Assembly: GCA_025890175.1 (NCBI GenBank)
Contig: JANPYM010000001.1
Coordinates: 5,514,643-5,578,642 of the forward strand
Direction: 5' to 3'
From: Ciborinia camelliae
Lineage: Eukaryota > Ascomycota > Leotiomycetes > Helotiales > Sclerotiniaceae
DNA: 64,000 nt
Position numbers and translations under genes: made by a program. The notes under the pieces are model-generated. The model ran no database searches. It saw nothing but the letters and a program-made list of their open reading frames with translations, and had not been told where the DNA came from. This document shows, one piece after another, positions 1 through 10,026 of the stretch (within the stretch, counting starts at the first letter, position 1; every line of letters starts with the position of its first letter).

Positions 1-36
1 TGTCTCTTTCTCTCTTTCTCTCTCTCTCTCTTCTCC
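1..36. repeat. CT-rich pyrimidine microsatellite
   Basis: A run of TCTCTTTC/CTCTCT units opens the window. The rest of 37-506 is non-coding upstream sequence of the GH28 gene, and I see no other feature in it. Confidence 0.7.
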
Positions 37-506
37 CATCTCGCGCGCCGGTCTTTTGAAGAACACCGAGATGGATGTTTGGGAATTGATTATATATACC
101 GTATCTGAAATCAAATATTAATTCATGGCTTGGTTACCTTAGTGGAAGGTTGGCACTTTGGCACCTTGGCTTTGTTTTGGTCTTTTTGCATAATCGTCAT
201 TAGCAGAAAAAGCTTGGGGGCGTTGTTTTTTGACTTTTGAGTTTATCTTCAAACACCGTTAATATAATTTCAAAACCTTATCATCTTGATCGCAAAAGGT
301 TTATTTTCTCAATCGAGATTATATAGGTACTCTCATTCGTCATTCTTTTCCCATCAGTATCATCTACTCAATCGTCCTTCATCCATCCCAAAGTCGCCAG
401 TGATTCCTTAACTGGAGCTTTACCACTTCCCGTTCGGATCTTTTTTGTTCTCGCATCCGTCACACTAGTTGCAGAGGATATTTTACTTTATTTACCCTTC
501 GCCACG

Positions 507-2220
507 ATGAAGATCCACCAACTCCTCAGCCTCGCGCTCCTCTCCTCCCCCCTCATCTCGGCAAAATTATGTTCCATGCCGTACCACTCCTCGCCTCTGG
601 TCGATGACTCCCCCGCCATCAGCTCGGCCGTGAAGAACTGCAGCGCCAACTCCACCATCCTCTTCGAACAAAATGTCACCTACCACCTGCTCACCCCCCT
701 CGTCTTCTCGAATCTCACCAACGTCAATTTTGTCTTCCAGGGCAATGTCAGCTTGAGTGAAAATGTCACCGCCGTCCAGGAAGTCGTTAATAATACGAGC
801 ATTTACCCCGGCAGATGGATCACTTTTAAGGGGAACAATGTCACGTTTCAGGGCACCAAAGATCAGAATGGTGGTTGGTTTTTGGCTCATGGTGAGAATT
901 GGTGGAGTAGCCCGACGAATTCTATGCAGGGGGGTAGACCACATTGGTTTAAATTTAATGTTACGTATGTATACTCTTTTCTTCTCTTCTCTTCTTCTTT
1001 TTTCGGAAATCCGAGATCCAATGCTAATTTATGCGCTAGTGATCTGTTGATCCGTGATATTAAGGTCCTTCATCCTGTGGCGTGGGTTTTCTCCATTGGT
1101 GGTAATAATGTCGAGATGAGGGATGTTTTTATTGATGCCAGGAGTACTGGTGGGTATCCATGGAGTCCTAATGGATATCCATTTAATACTGGTATGTATA
1201 CTTTCTCGCACATCATATCATCTTAGACGGAAGACTGTGATGGGCACCCATGGCTGTCAGAGTGATCTAGTCAGAGCAACACCAGCTCAGAACCTAGGCG
1301 AGTGAAAACTCCAAATAGATTCGGGTATCCGCAGGTGTTTCGTCAGGTGTCCCAAATCAATGAGAAGGATGAAGAAGAAGAAGAAAGAAATGCATATTAA
1401 CGATACATCTAGATGGAATCGATCTCTCCGGCACCAACGTTCTAATCGACGGACTCGAAATCCACAACGGTGACGACGTAATCAACATCTCCCCACCCGC
1501 CGCCAACGTCACCGTGCGCAACATCATCGCCTCAGGAACCCACGGCCTCTCCGTCTCCTGCGTCGACGGCATCGGCAGCAACTACACGTTCGAAAACGCA
1601 TACATCTACGACAGTCTCATGGCGGCGCGATTCAAGGGCAAGCTCGGCAAAACCTGCAAGATCAGCGATGTCACCTGGCGCAATATCGAGGTCAAGAATG
1701 TCAGCTACCCCATCCATTTCGTCGAGAACTACTTCGATCAGAACAAACCTCTGTCCTCGGGCACGAATCGCAGCGTGGCGGCGTTTGCGAAGGGCTTTAC
1801 TTGGGAGGGCATTAATGGCACGGTGGCTCCCGGGTTGAGTGATGGAAGTTGTATTAGCTCGCCTTGTTGGTCCGCTACTGCTGGTGAGTCTTTTCCGTCT
1901 CTCTTTTTTTTCTTCTTAGGAAGTGCAGATTTGGGGCGTGAATTATTATGCGAATTTGACTAATCCGTGGTACAGGTGAATCACCAAATACTGGATTGTA
2001 TCTCCTCTGTCACGACCATGAACATTGTGAAGATTTCCATTTCTCCGGTATCGATTTGACCACCGCAGTAAGTTCATTGAAATCCCATCCTTCCGCAATT
2101 GACTCATTTACTAATATTCCCCTCTAGACAGGAACTAAGGCCGGAGAAGTATGCTCGGGTCTCGAAGGCGTACAGGGTATGGGAATTACATGCGCAAATG
2201 GCACGATTCCTGCCAATTGA
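507..2220 (+). CDS. Secreted glycoside hydrolase family 28 (exo-polygalacturonase-like)
   Basis: Predicted pectin-degrading enzyme that hydrolyses alpha-1,4-galacturonosyl links outside the cell. My spliced model has five exons: 507-964, 1040-1191, 1413-1883, 1976-2067 and 2128-2220. All junctions keep frame and use GTATGT, GTGAGT or GTAAGT donors, giving 421 residues, a normal GH28 length. The N-terminus is a signal peptide (MKIHQLLSLALLSSPLISA). GH28 signature elements appear in order: NTDG (Asp204), NGDD (Asp224/Asp225), THG (His247) and RFK (Arg276/Lys278, a variant of RIK). Many N-x-S/T sites suggest glycosylation. The second intron (1192-1412, 221 bases) is unusually long and contains an AGAAGA-rich stretch. 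Family is certain; exo- versus endo-activity and exact substrate (polygalacturonan, xylogalacturonan, rhamnogalacturonan) are inferred. Confidence 0.9.
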
Positions 2221-3278
2221 TCCTAGCTAGACTAGTCACTCGTCTCATCTTGTCTTGTCTTATTTCTGGAACTTCGCATCGTATGCATGCATGCATGCTA
2301 TGCCGATAGGGGCGTGTGTGGTTTTCTTTTTTCCTTTTTTATGTCGCATAACGGCTCGGCTTGGTTATGGGAGATCAACGGAATCAACGGGATCAACGGG
2401 TTTGATTGATTGATTGATATACAGGATCTTATCAAGAAATTTTCACAGATGGAATGAATGGATATCTTCCGAAGACCTTCCTTCCTTCTCTTTTACATAT
2501 AAAATATAAAATATAAACGCTTGTCGAAAATTGAGATTTGATCTGATGTGATGTGAATATGGATATTCCGTTTCCTATCTATATTCATTTATTCACTTTT
2601 TTGGATGCAAGGAAGTTGTAAATTGTAAGTTGTAAGATATATATTTGATATAATTTGATTTGATTTGATGTTTCGCAGGTGATGTATACCTACCTATGAT
2701 AGATGTTGCCCTTTTTCTTACATGTACAGTAACTTAAGATTCACTTCTATGACTTTTACTTTACTTTACTTTACTTGGCTCTGGTACTTGTCTTTGCTAT
2801 TTGCTTGTATGTATGCATCATATCACTTGATCTTTCCCTCCGGGTCTGTCAGATGTGGAAACGATGTTTAAAATACTGGGTCTGTTGCGTGCATTACTAA
2901 TTCTTCTCCTTTCCTCTTTTATTGTTGTGTTATAATGATTGGGATTGGGATTGGGATTTGGAAATTTTATTTGTTATTTTTATATGTCGGGTTATGTATG
3001 ATGTGATATGATATGATGAAGGATAAATCATTGTATCGCGATTAACCTCGAGACTAACCTTAAGATCTTGAGATATATATATATATATATATATAATTAT
3101 ATAAACTTTACCCATCTATCTATCTCCCCACTCCTTTCATTTATTTATCCTTTTCCCTATCTTTTCATCTTTTCCTTTCCCTATTTTTCTCCATCCCCCC
3201 ACCCCCCTTATTCCCCCATCCCCCCATCCCCCATCCATCCCATAATCCATCCCCTAATCCATTCATTTCTCCACCTAT
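2221..3278. other. Intergenic, low-complexity 3' region
   Basis: No gene is supported. It holds short simple repeats: GCATGCATGCATGC near 2284, TTGATTGATTGAT near 2402, TTTAC units at 2755-2776, a (TA)n run at 3073-3094, and C/T-rich sequence at 3120-3280. It separates the GH28 stop codon from the convergent P450 stop codon. Confidence 0.6.
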
Positions 3279-5725
3279 TTATTTTTCCGCCACCGTCACC
3301 CTCATCATCAAAGGTTTATGCGACCACACCAACCGCACCCTCGCATCGTCCGTCAGGCTCTCGCTCGCATCCGCCAACTCCAGGTCGAAATTGTATATGT
3401 ATCGCGCGAGCATCACGCGGGTTATCGCGTGCGCTACGCTTTTTGGGGGAGGGGGAGTTAGTTGGGGGGGTTGTTTTGGGGGGGAGGGGGGTGAAGTGGA
3501 GGGGAGGTGATGGAGGGAGGTGATGGAGGGGAGGTGATGGAGGGGAGGTGATGGAGGGGNNNNNNNNNNGGGGAGGTGATGGAGGGGAGGTGATGGAGGG
3601 GGGAATGATGAAGGGGGGGTTTTAGGGGGGAATGAAACAAAACATACTTTTGCCCAAGACATTCTCGCGGTCCATGACTGAAAGGACGAAAACAAGCTCG
3701 GTTGTCGCTTTCGAATTCCGCATCGCCCATCCATCGCTCGGGTACAAAATCGTCTGCGGGGGTGGGGAGTGCAGAGTTAGCTTGGTGGCTGGCTGGCTGG
3801 CTTTCTTGGGGTTGTGGGTTGTGGGGAGGAGGGGAGAGGAGAGATAGTGATATGGATACCAGCAAATGTACGGGAAGATGAGATAAGAATAGCCGAAGCG
3901 AAAAGGAGGGAATGAGGGGGATGATGGTGAGATAAGCACAAATTGTACTTAAATAAAACAAGGAGATAAATAAAGATACACACCCGGTCTATTCCAATTC
4001 CTCTGCGAATGATAGCCCGCCCAATGCGGAAACGAAACCAGCGTACCCGGCGGGACATAATTACCCGCGATGACGCACCCCTCGGGGCCCACGCGCCGCG
4101 GATGATTTCCCGGCACGGGAGGATAGATCCGAAGCGCCTCTTTGAGCACCGCTAATAAGTATGGCTTCTCGTTCACGCTACTAATGCAAATCTCCTCTTC
4201 AGAAGAAAAACTACCCCGGATTTCTCGCTTGAGCTTCGCGTATACCGAAGGGTTTTTGCATAGGTGGTACAGGGCGCCAATGGGGAGGGTGGCGGCTGTG
4301 TCTGAGGCGGCTGTCACGACGATCTCGAGACTTCTTTGGAGCTCCCCGAGATTTAATCCGCCGGGTTGGTCGAGATAGTTTAGTGCGTGCGTCATGCTGT
4401 TTTTTTAAAATGTTTTGTTTAGTTTTTCTTTTCTTCACTCGGATTTCGGTAAATAGAAACTGGAGAAATGAATGATATGATACGTACAAATCTGGCTCTG
4501 TATCTTGAGCTTTTCGTCGTTTCTCCAATAGCTCGTTTAGGTAATGTATATGCTGCATTCGTAACGAGACGGCCTTGGTTAGATATGGAATGTAAGAAAG
4601 AATTCTATTGAATGGCCATAGTCGTTTTGATTCGTGGAAGACGGTGAATGCCGTTGAGGTATTGATACCAATCCCGATCCTATTTGTTAGGAGTATCAGC
4701 ATGAATCCTTAAGTATGTATGTATATGTATGCCGTCGGCACGTGAGAATGTAGGCAATCTAACCATTTATGACTCTGACCATTCTCCACGCCCCTGAAGT
4801 TTTCCCCACAAGCCAAATCCGCTACAATATCATAGGCGACCAAATAATTCCACTGCGCAATATCCGTCACCTCCCCAGCTTTCGCAACTTTTCTCAATTG
4901 CTCCATCAGCTGATCAATGAAGCGCTTGACGCGCGGTTCCTGATCCCGTTGCGCTCGCTCCGTAAATCCATTCCGCAAGGACTTTCGAATCCGTTGATGT
5001 TCCTCGTGCACCGGATGATCAAAAAGACTTTCTCGCCCGGGCGGTGGCATGTAATTTCCCTTGGGCATTTCGGGCCGTCCCGGCTTCTTGGCGTAGACAT
5101 CGGACCATACTTCGGGTGTGATGAATGAGAGCTCGTTGGGTGCTGATCGCACGATGGGTCCATATTTGTCATGTGCTTCTTTTAGTCGAATCCACATCAG
5201 CCCTTGGATTCGTCCGATGCTGTTGGGGAAGTTGCTGAATGCCCATAGTTTTGGTCCGGGGTAGCTGGCTAGTCTATTTCCTTGCCGTTTTAGCAATTGC
5301 TCTTTTGTAGACTTAGATGTGGAGGTTTAGTGCTCTTTCATATTCATATATGCACGACATTCAATGTTTTTCCTCTGGGGTTCCTTGTTTGAGTCCCAAA
5401 ACTCGTGACGAGGCGACTTTGATTCTCCAATTTTGTGAAGAGGCGGAATTTGAGTCTCAAAGTTCGTGACGAGGCGGACTAAAAGGAGAAACATGGGTGA
5501 TTGGGTAGACGTACGGATGAAAGTAAAGGTTATAGATACCAGACATCAAGAAAAGAATAGTGATGGTCTACGGAGAGATAGAAAGACGATTAGACTAGTA
5601 TAGCAGATTGAAATGACTTAACTTACGGAGATCAAAGCCACACAGACAGTGAGAATGCCATGTTGAAAGATTGGAGCTGCAGGCCTTGCTAACTCGTACA
5701 TCGAAGTTATCAATGTAGCAGGCAT
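3279..5725 (-). CDS. Cytochrome P450 monooxygenase (one-base frame problem in exon 2)
   Basis: Membrane-anchored haem monooxygenase, probably of secondary metabolism. My seven-exon model on the minus strand is 5725-5627, 5568-5515, 5273-4764, 4679-4488, 4396-3984, 3753-3648 and 3438-3279. Exon 1 plus exon 2 give a hydrophobic N-terminal anchor, followed by the fungal YF(HP)L-x-x-YPGPK hinge. Visible motifs are the I-helix AASDTA, the K-helix ExxR (EALR), PERW, and the haem loop [10 protein letters not shown] with its Cys ligand, then a normal C-terminus; about 510 residues. Two oddities: exon 2 carries four T where three would give the consensus hinge, shifting frame, and the 209-base last intron contains a 15-mer minisatellite and a 10-N gap. 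It is either an intact gene with a base-call error or alternative acceptor, or a recent pseudogene. The motifs loosely recall CYP65-type enzymes; substrate is unknown. Confidence 0.85.
3487..3600. repeat. 15-base minisatellite with assembly gap in P450 intron
   Basis: Units of GGTGATGGAGGGGAG are repeated head to tail on both sides of ten N at 3560-3569. The array lies in the last P450 intron (3647-3439), so gap length does not affect the coding sequence. Confidence 0.85.
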
Positions 5726-6179
5726 GGTGACAGATGTCCTGGACCAAAAGTTTAAGCTGCTCTCTTTCTGCCTTTCTAAATCACTCTCATATCTGCATGA
5801 ATAATCAGGTATGTAAGGGAAGAGTAATTTCGAGGGCCACGTTTGATTTCAAGGGCAATATACTTCGGGATCCGATCAACTCGGCTTCCGAAAAATTTAT
5901 TAAGCGAAACCCCCTAGAAGACTCCGCTTACCGACATATAACCTCGATTTAACCGTGGTTTATGAATATGAAAGATCTAATTGAGTTTTGCAAGAAAGAT
6001 GGGGATAATTTATAATTGAAGTTCATAATGTTGCTTAAAGTCGTTCAACTGTAGGTTTTGATAGGGTCAATTTCATATGATCGCATCAAAGACAACACTC
6101 GCCTGTTCACCACAACCTCTCAAAGCCCTCGATATAGCTGTTCGACTATAACCTATCATCAGTAATATTAATTTTCACC
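5726..6179. promoter_or_regulatory. Shared divergent promoter of P450 and acyltransferase
   Basis: These 454 bases separate the P450 start codon (minus strand) from the acyltransferase start codon (plus strand), so both genes are probably driven from here. At 5881-5891 there is TCGGCTTCCGA, an inverted repeat of TCGG around three bases. It contains CGG-N3-CCG, the form of site bound by many Zn2Cys6 regulators. The site is an inference from pattern only. Confidence 0.4.
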
Positions 6180-7544
6180 ATGATCTCGAAAGTGTATGCG
6201 GATGACTCTCAAGAGTACTCCTTCCCAGGCTCAAAAGTTCTACAACAGCCGTCGGCAGTTGATTCAACGTTGCCCCCTGTCTACTCGAGGAGAGTCTTAA
6301 TATTTTCTACGAGTGATACTCCAAGCCAAGATGATGACCGTTCAGAAGCTATTCGGATCTTACGCAATGCAATGCAGACAGTTGTTGAGGATTATCCCGT
6401 GCTAGGCAATGCGATCAGCTTTTCTTCGGGTGCTTGGAGGTTTTTGCCTGGCCAGGCTCGACTTCTTATTAAAGAGCTACCTTTGAGCTTTGAAGAGCTT
6501 AAAAATGCAAACTTTTCGTCTACTCTACTGAGACCTGAAGTACTAAGCTCAGTCCCTGTAATGGTTGACTTTGAAAATGATTGGGATTGCTGCAGAATTC
6601 AGGCAAATTTTATCAAAGGGGGACTCCTGCTATGCGTGTCGATCGTTCACATGGCAATGGACGGAGCTTCTATCACACAGGTCATAAAAGATTTAGCCCG
6701 CAATAGCTGTGCTAAAGAGCAACCACGGGTGAAGAAGAGTCCAGCTGCGTTTGATCGCTCTCCACTTTCGATTTCTAGCTCGGTCCCAGATATCGCTAAG
6801 ATGCCCGCTTATACCATTTTATCTGGAGCTTTCGACTTTGGTTCCAGAACGGCTGGTTCAATCTCCTCAACAATGTACCGCTTCACGAACGAATCTTTAA
6901 CCCGCCTCAAATCAGATTGCTCCGAGTGTTTACCTCCTGAATGCCCATGGATAAGTACCCACGACGTCGTTTGTGCACTTGTCTTTCGTCAAAAGATCAA
7001 GGCTCGCTTTGCGGCTGGTATCCTCAAGTCGGATGATCTAGTTCAATACTCGTTCCCTGTAGAATACCGACAAATCATCAACCCACCATTGCCATCAGAT
7101 TACGTTGGCAACGCTGTTGTTTTCACAGCCACCTCCTTTATCCCTGTAGATCGTCTTGTCGAACCCCAAGGCCTCTCACTCGCCGCAGCTGCAATCCGCC
7201 GTGCTATTCAAGATGTCGATGCTGACTATATTGACAATTCCATCGCGGTAATGAAAAGTTTATCGGATCCTCGATCTCTCATGTATTATGGAGCGATACA
7301 TAGTAAGACCACGGGAATCAATTCCACGACTTACAAAAGCTTTGTCATGCCGGATGTTTGGCATCCTGCGATTGGCAAGTACGAACTTATGAGATTACTT
7401 CATGGCGGGTTTGGTGATGGCATGTTTGTGATTATGCCTGTGCGTGAAACTGGGTGGGAGGTTATTATAACGCTGGATGAAGCGGCTATGGCTGCTTTTG
7501 AGGATGAGGAATGGAAGAGATATTCGGTGAAAGTTGATGTTTAA
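6180..7544 (+). CDS. BAHD-type acyltransferase (transferase family, trichothecene 3-O-acetyltransferase-like)
   Basis: Predicted CoA-dependent O- or N-acyltransferase acting on a small molecule in the cytosol. It is a single 454-residue exon with a clear start after TTTCACC. The catalytic HxxxD motif is HMAMDG at residues 157-162, matching the PF02458 family. The usual second motif DFGWG is not evident; the C-terminal half instead has GGFGDGMFVIMP and TGWEVIITLDE, as in fungal TRI101-like members. It is divergent from the P450 with 454 bases between start codons, which suggests a two-gene oxidise-then-acylate unit or the remnant of a larger metabolite cluster; no synthase or transporter is visible nearby. 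Substrate is unknown; self-protection by acylating a metabolite is one possible role. Intronless structure is normal for the family. Confidence 0.85.
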   Translation: MISKVYADDSQEYSFPGSKVLQQPSAVDSTLPPVYSRRVLIFSTSDTPSQDDDRSEAIRILRNAMQTVVEDYPVLGNAISFSSGAWRFLPGQARLLIKELPLSFEELKNANFSSTLLRPEVLSSVPVMVDFENDWDCCRIQANFIKGGLLLCVSIVHMAMDGASITQVIKDLARNSCAKEQPRVKKSPAAFDRSPLSISSSVPDIAKMPAYTILSGAFDFGSRTAGSISSTMYRFTNESLTRLKSDCSECLPPECPWISTHDVVCALVFRQKIKARFAAGILKSDDLVQYSFPVEYRQIINPPLPSDYVGNAVVFTATSFIPVDRLVEPQGLSLAAAAIRRAIQDVDADYIDNSIAVMKSLSDPRSLMYYGAIHSKTTGINSTTYKSFVMPDVWHPAIGKYELMRLLHGGFGDGMFVIMPVRETGWEVIITLDEAAMAAFEDEEWKRYSVKVDV

Positions 7545-8979
7545 TATTAATGCACATTTATAAGTCAGCACATGTATTCTTTTTAATACTTTTAGATTCT
7601 GGTGGGAATATTAATTAAAGGTTGGGATTCGATCCGGAAGATTCTGAACAATGTAGGCATTAGTATACTGTAGTGAAATGGTGGCTGATATAAGGGCTAT
7701 CATATCATTTGTTATTGTAAATATAGATTTCAACACTCACTCACTACCTATTTATATATGTAAATACTAACCCAAAATAATAATACTGAAGATATCCTTG
7801 AATATTTGAATATATTTAAACCTTTCAATTAGGAAATGCTGTAGCATTTCAGTATATTTTTAATAATATCAACAACTATTACTCTAGTAGCGCGTAAAAA
7901 ATACTAAGAATACTAATGCCAACACTGCTTCCGGATAGCTATGTGAACTTGAATGTCTTACTCGGTCTCTCTCGTGGTTTCGAGGTAACAGTCAAAGGAA
8001 GAAAGAAATCAAGCAACTATAGAAGGCTCGAGAGAGGAAAGTCAGAGGATAGTGAAGAAAGGGCAATTATGGAAGTAAGGGCATGGCCAATAGAGAAATT
8101 AATGAGATGGGCGGGGTGATATAAGGAAAGAAAGGGATGGGAGAATCTATACAGATGTAATATTCTAACTCAAGCTAATATTGTTATTTGTGAGATTTGC
8201 CAAACCTAGGGGGTGGGAAGGAGCAGATTGTAGGCCACTTTTGATTGAAATGGTCATTTTAGTTGGAATAGAAGAGCCTCACAAAATACAAAAAAACTCT
8301 TGCACTAAAAGAAGGACTCGCTGACATATAGCAACAGCTCTTACATATGGCCTTCCAATTTAAAATTTTCTATCTTCAGATCCATTCCATATTCGTCTTG
8401 GTGCTAAACTTCCAAGTTTTAGTTCACCAAATCAAGGCTTGTCGTTCTTTTGAAAGAGTTCATAGAGAACTGGGGCTTTATTATGAATATTCATTTCACC
8501 TATTGATTGAAGCTACATATGGAATGTGGCATGAATGAATAGCTAATAACTTCAAAGAAAAAGAGCTAAAAATAAGGAACTAAGAAGAAAGCCATCTAGA
8601 ATCAACCAATGAAAGAAAAGAAGATCCTAGAAAGACCGACAGTTCAATTCAAGTTATATTCCTGGACCATTGTAAGGTTCTATTCTAAACCATTCAAACC
8701 AGTGAATATCCTAAAGAGAATCAACTTCAAGATATATCCGCCTAGGTTGGGCTTTATCTAAATCCAATAGGGTGTCATCTATCTAATGAGCTTTTTGATG
8801 CATTCAATGCGTCATTGAATACAGCAATACAAATTGAATCCCTTTCTTCTCATTGGGTCATTAAACGAATAGACTTCTTTATAGTGAGAGGAGCTCGGGG
8901 TTAGTTTGAGGGTAATGTTGTTTCCGATAGAAAATGTGATATTTTACATATATCAAGAATGTTTGGTAGGTACCTAGAC
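7545..8979. other. Intergenic, no confident gene
   Basis: A+T-rich spacer. Short open frames at 7916-8119 and 8347-8538 have no recognisable motif, and I do not call them. The right end runs into a terminal-inverted-repeat element. Confidence 0.5.
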
Positions 8980-9661
8980 AGTGTTCTATTTAGTATTTCC
9001 CGTATTCCGTATACGGGCCCGTATAGTGGTAAGTTCTACATTCTTGAAACGTATCTAGATATATGATATTGAATTCCATACCACTGAAAATATTGCATAT
9101 CATTATAATATTGAATACCACTAATAAAATACGCAAATACAGGATTCCTATTGATGCGGCATATACCGCATCCCTAATTTTGAAGCTATTCCCATTTTTG
9201 AAGCTATTCCCATTTTTAAAGCTATTCCCATTTTTGAAGCTATTTCCATTTTTGAAGTTATTCCCATTTTTGAAGCTATTCCAATTTTTGAAGCTATTCC
9301 CATTTTTCGATCAATCCCTTGCAATATTAATTTATAATATTGCAAGGGATTAATCGATAATATTACAAGGGATTGATCAAAAAATGGAAATATCTTCAAA
9401 AATGGGAATAGTTTCAAATGGGAATAGCTTCAAATAAGAATAGCTTCAAATGAAAATAGCTTCAAATAGAAATAGCTTTAAAAATCAATAATGCAATATA
9501 AGAATTTCAATATTTTTCTAATATTTTAGTATATCCTTACAAATACCCGTATTAAATAATACTTACGCAAATAATATAGTTCGTTTTTTATATGTACGAT
9601 ATACCGTATGAAATCCTCAATACGCGTCATTGTTGTACGATAGTATACTAAATAGAACACT
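8980..9661. mobile_element. Non-autonomous DNA element (MITE/foldback type) with 17-base terminal inverted repeats
   Basis: The ends are perfect inverted copies of AGTGTTCTATTTAGTAT (8980-8996 and 9645-9661). Immediately inside, both ends carry CGTAT/GTATAC-rich palindromic sequence. The centre is a large foldback: about seven 18-base units of TTTTTGAAGCTATTCCCA at 9177-9303 are mirrored by inverted copies at 9378-9482 around TGCAATATT/AATATTGCA. There is no coding capacity. Flanks CCTAG are present on both sides, but a clean target duplication is not certain. Superfamily is unassigned; Tc1/mariner-like is possible. Confidence 0.7.
9177..9482. repeat. 18-base tandem repeats arranged as a long hairpin
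   Basis: TTTTTGAAGCTATTCCCA units read forward at 9177-9303 and in reverse complement at 9378-9482 (GGGAATAGCTTCAAA and variants). Open frames of LKLFPF and ASKMGI repeats on the two strands are translations of this array, not proteins. Confidence 0.8.
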
Positions 9662-10026
9662 ATACCTAGGTAGTGAAGCAAGGGGTTTAATTCGCTTAAT
9701 TTCACAGACCAAAGTTTGAGAAGCTTTCTTATCCTTCTAGAGATGGATGTGATTCGCAGCACATCCTACTCAAAGTGAAGGGGAAAGAAAACTATATTTG
9801 CAACACCAAAGATACCGAGTAGCCTTTCCGTAACCTAGAGAACATACAAAAGCTTTTCCAATCAAACAAATCCAACGTTATCGAGCAAAAAACATTCCAA
9901 CAAAAGCCAGGCTCAAGAAATCAGGGTTCAAAACCACCCCAAACGCCATAACCTTAATCTAAACGCCAAATTCGCACGAAACATCTCCCCATTTCCCCGA
10001 ATCTTTTTTGTGGAAAACCCCTCGAA
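9662..10026. other. Intergenic 3' region of the Argonaute gene
   Basis: No gene or repeat is seen apart from A-rich sequence. It presumably contains the Argonaute terminator and polyadenylation region. Confidence 0.5.

Noticed and set aside
9063..9417. LKLFPF / ASKMGI repeat proteins
   Set aside because: Translations of mirrored 18-base repeats inside a TIR element.
9177..9482. CRISPR-like array
   Set aside because: Repeats are contiguous without unique spacers, and the genome is eukaryotic.
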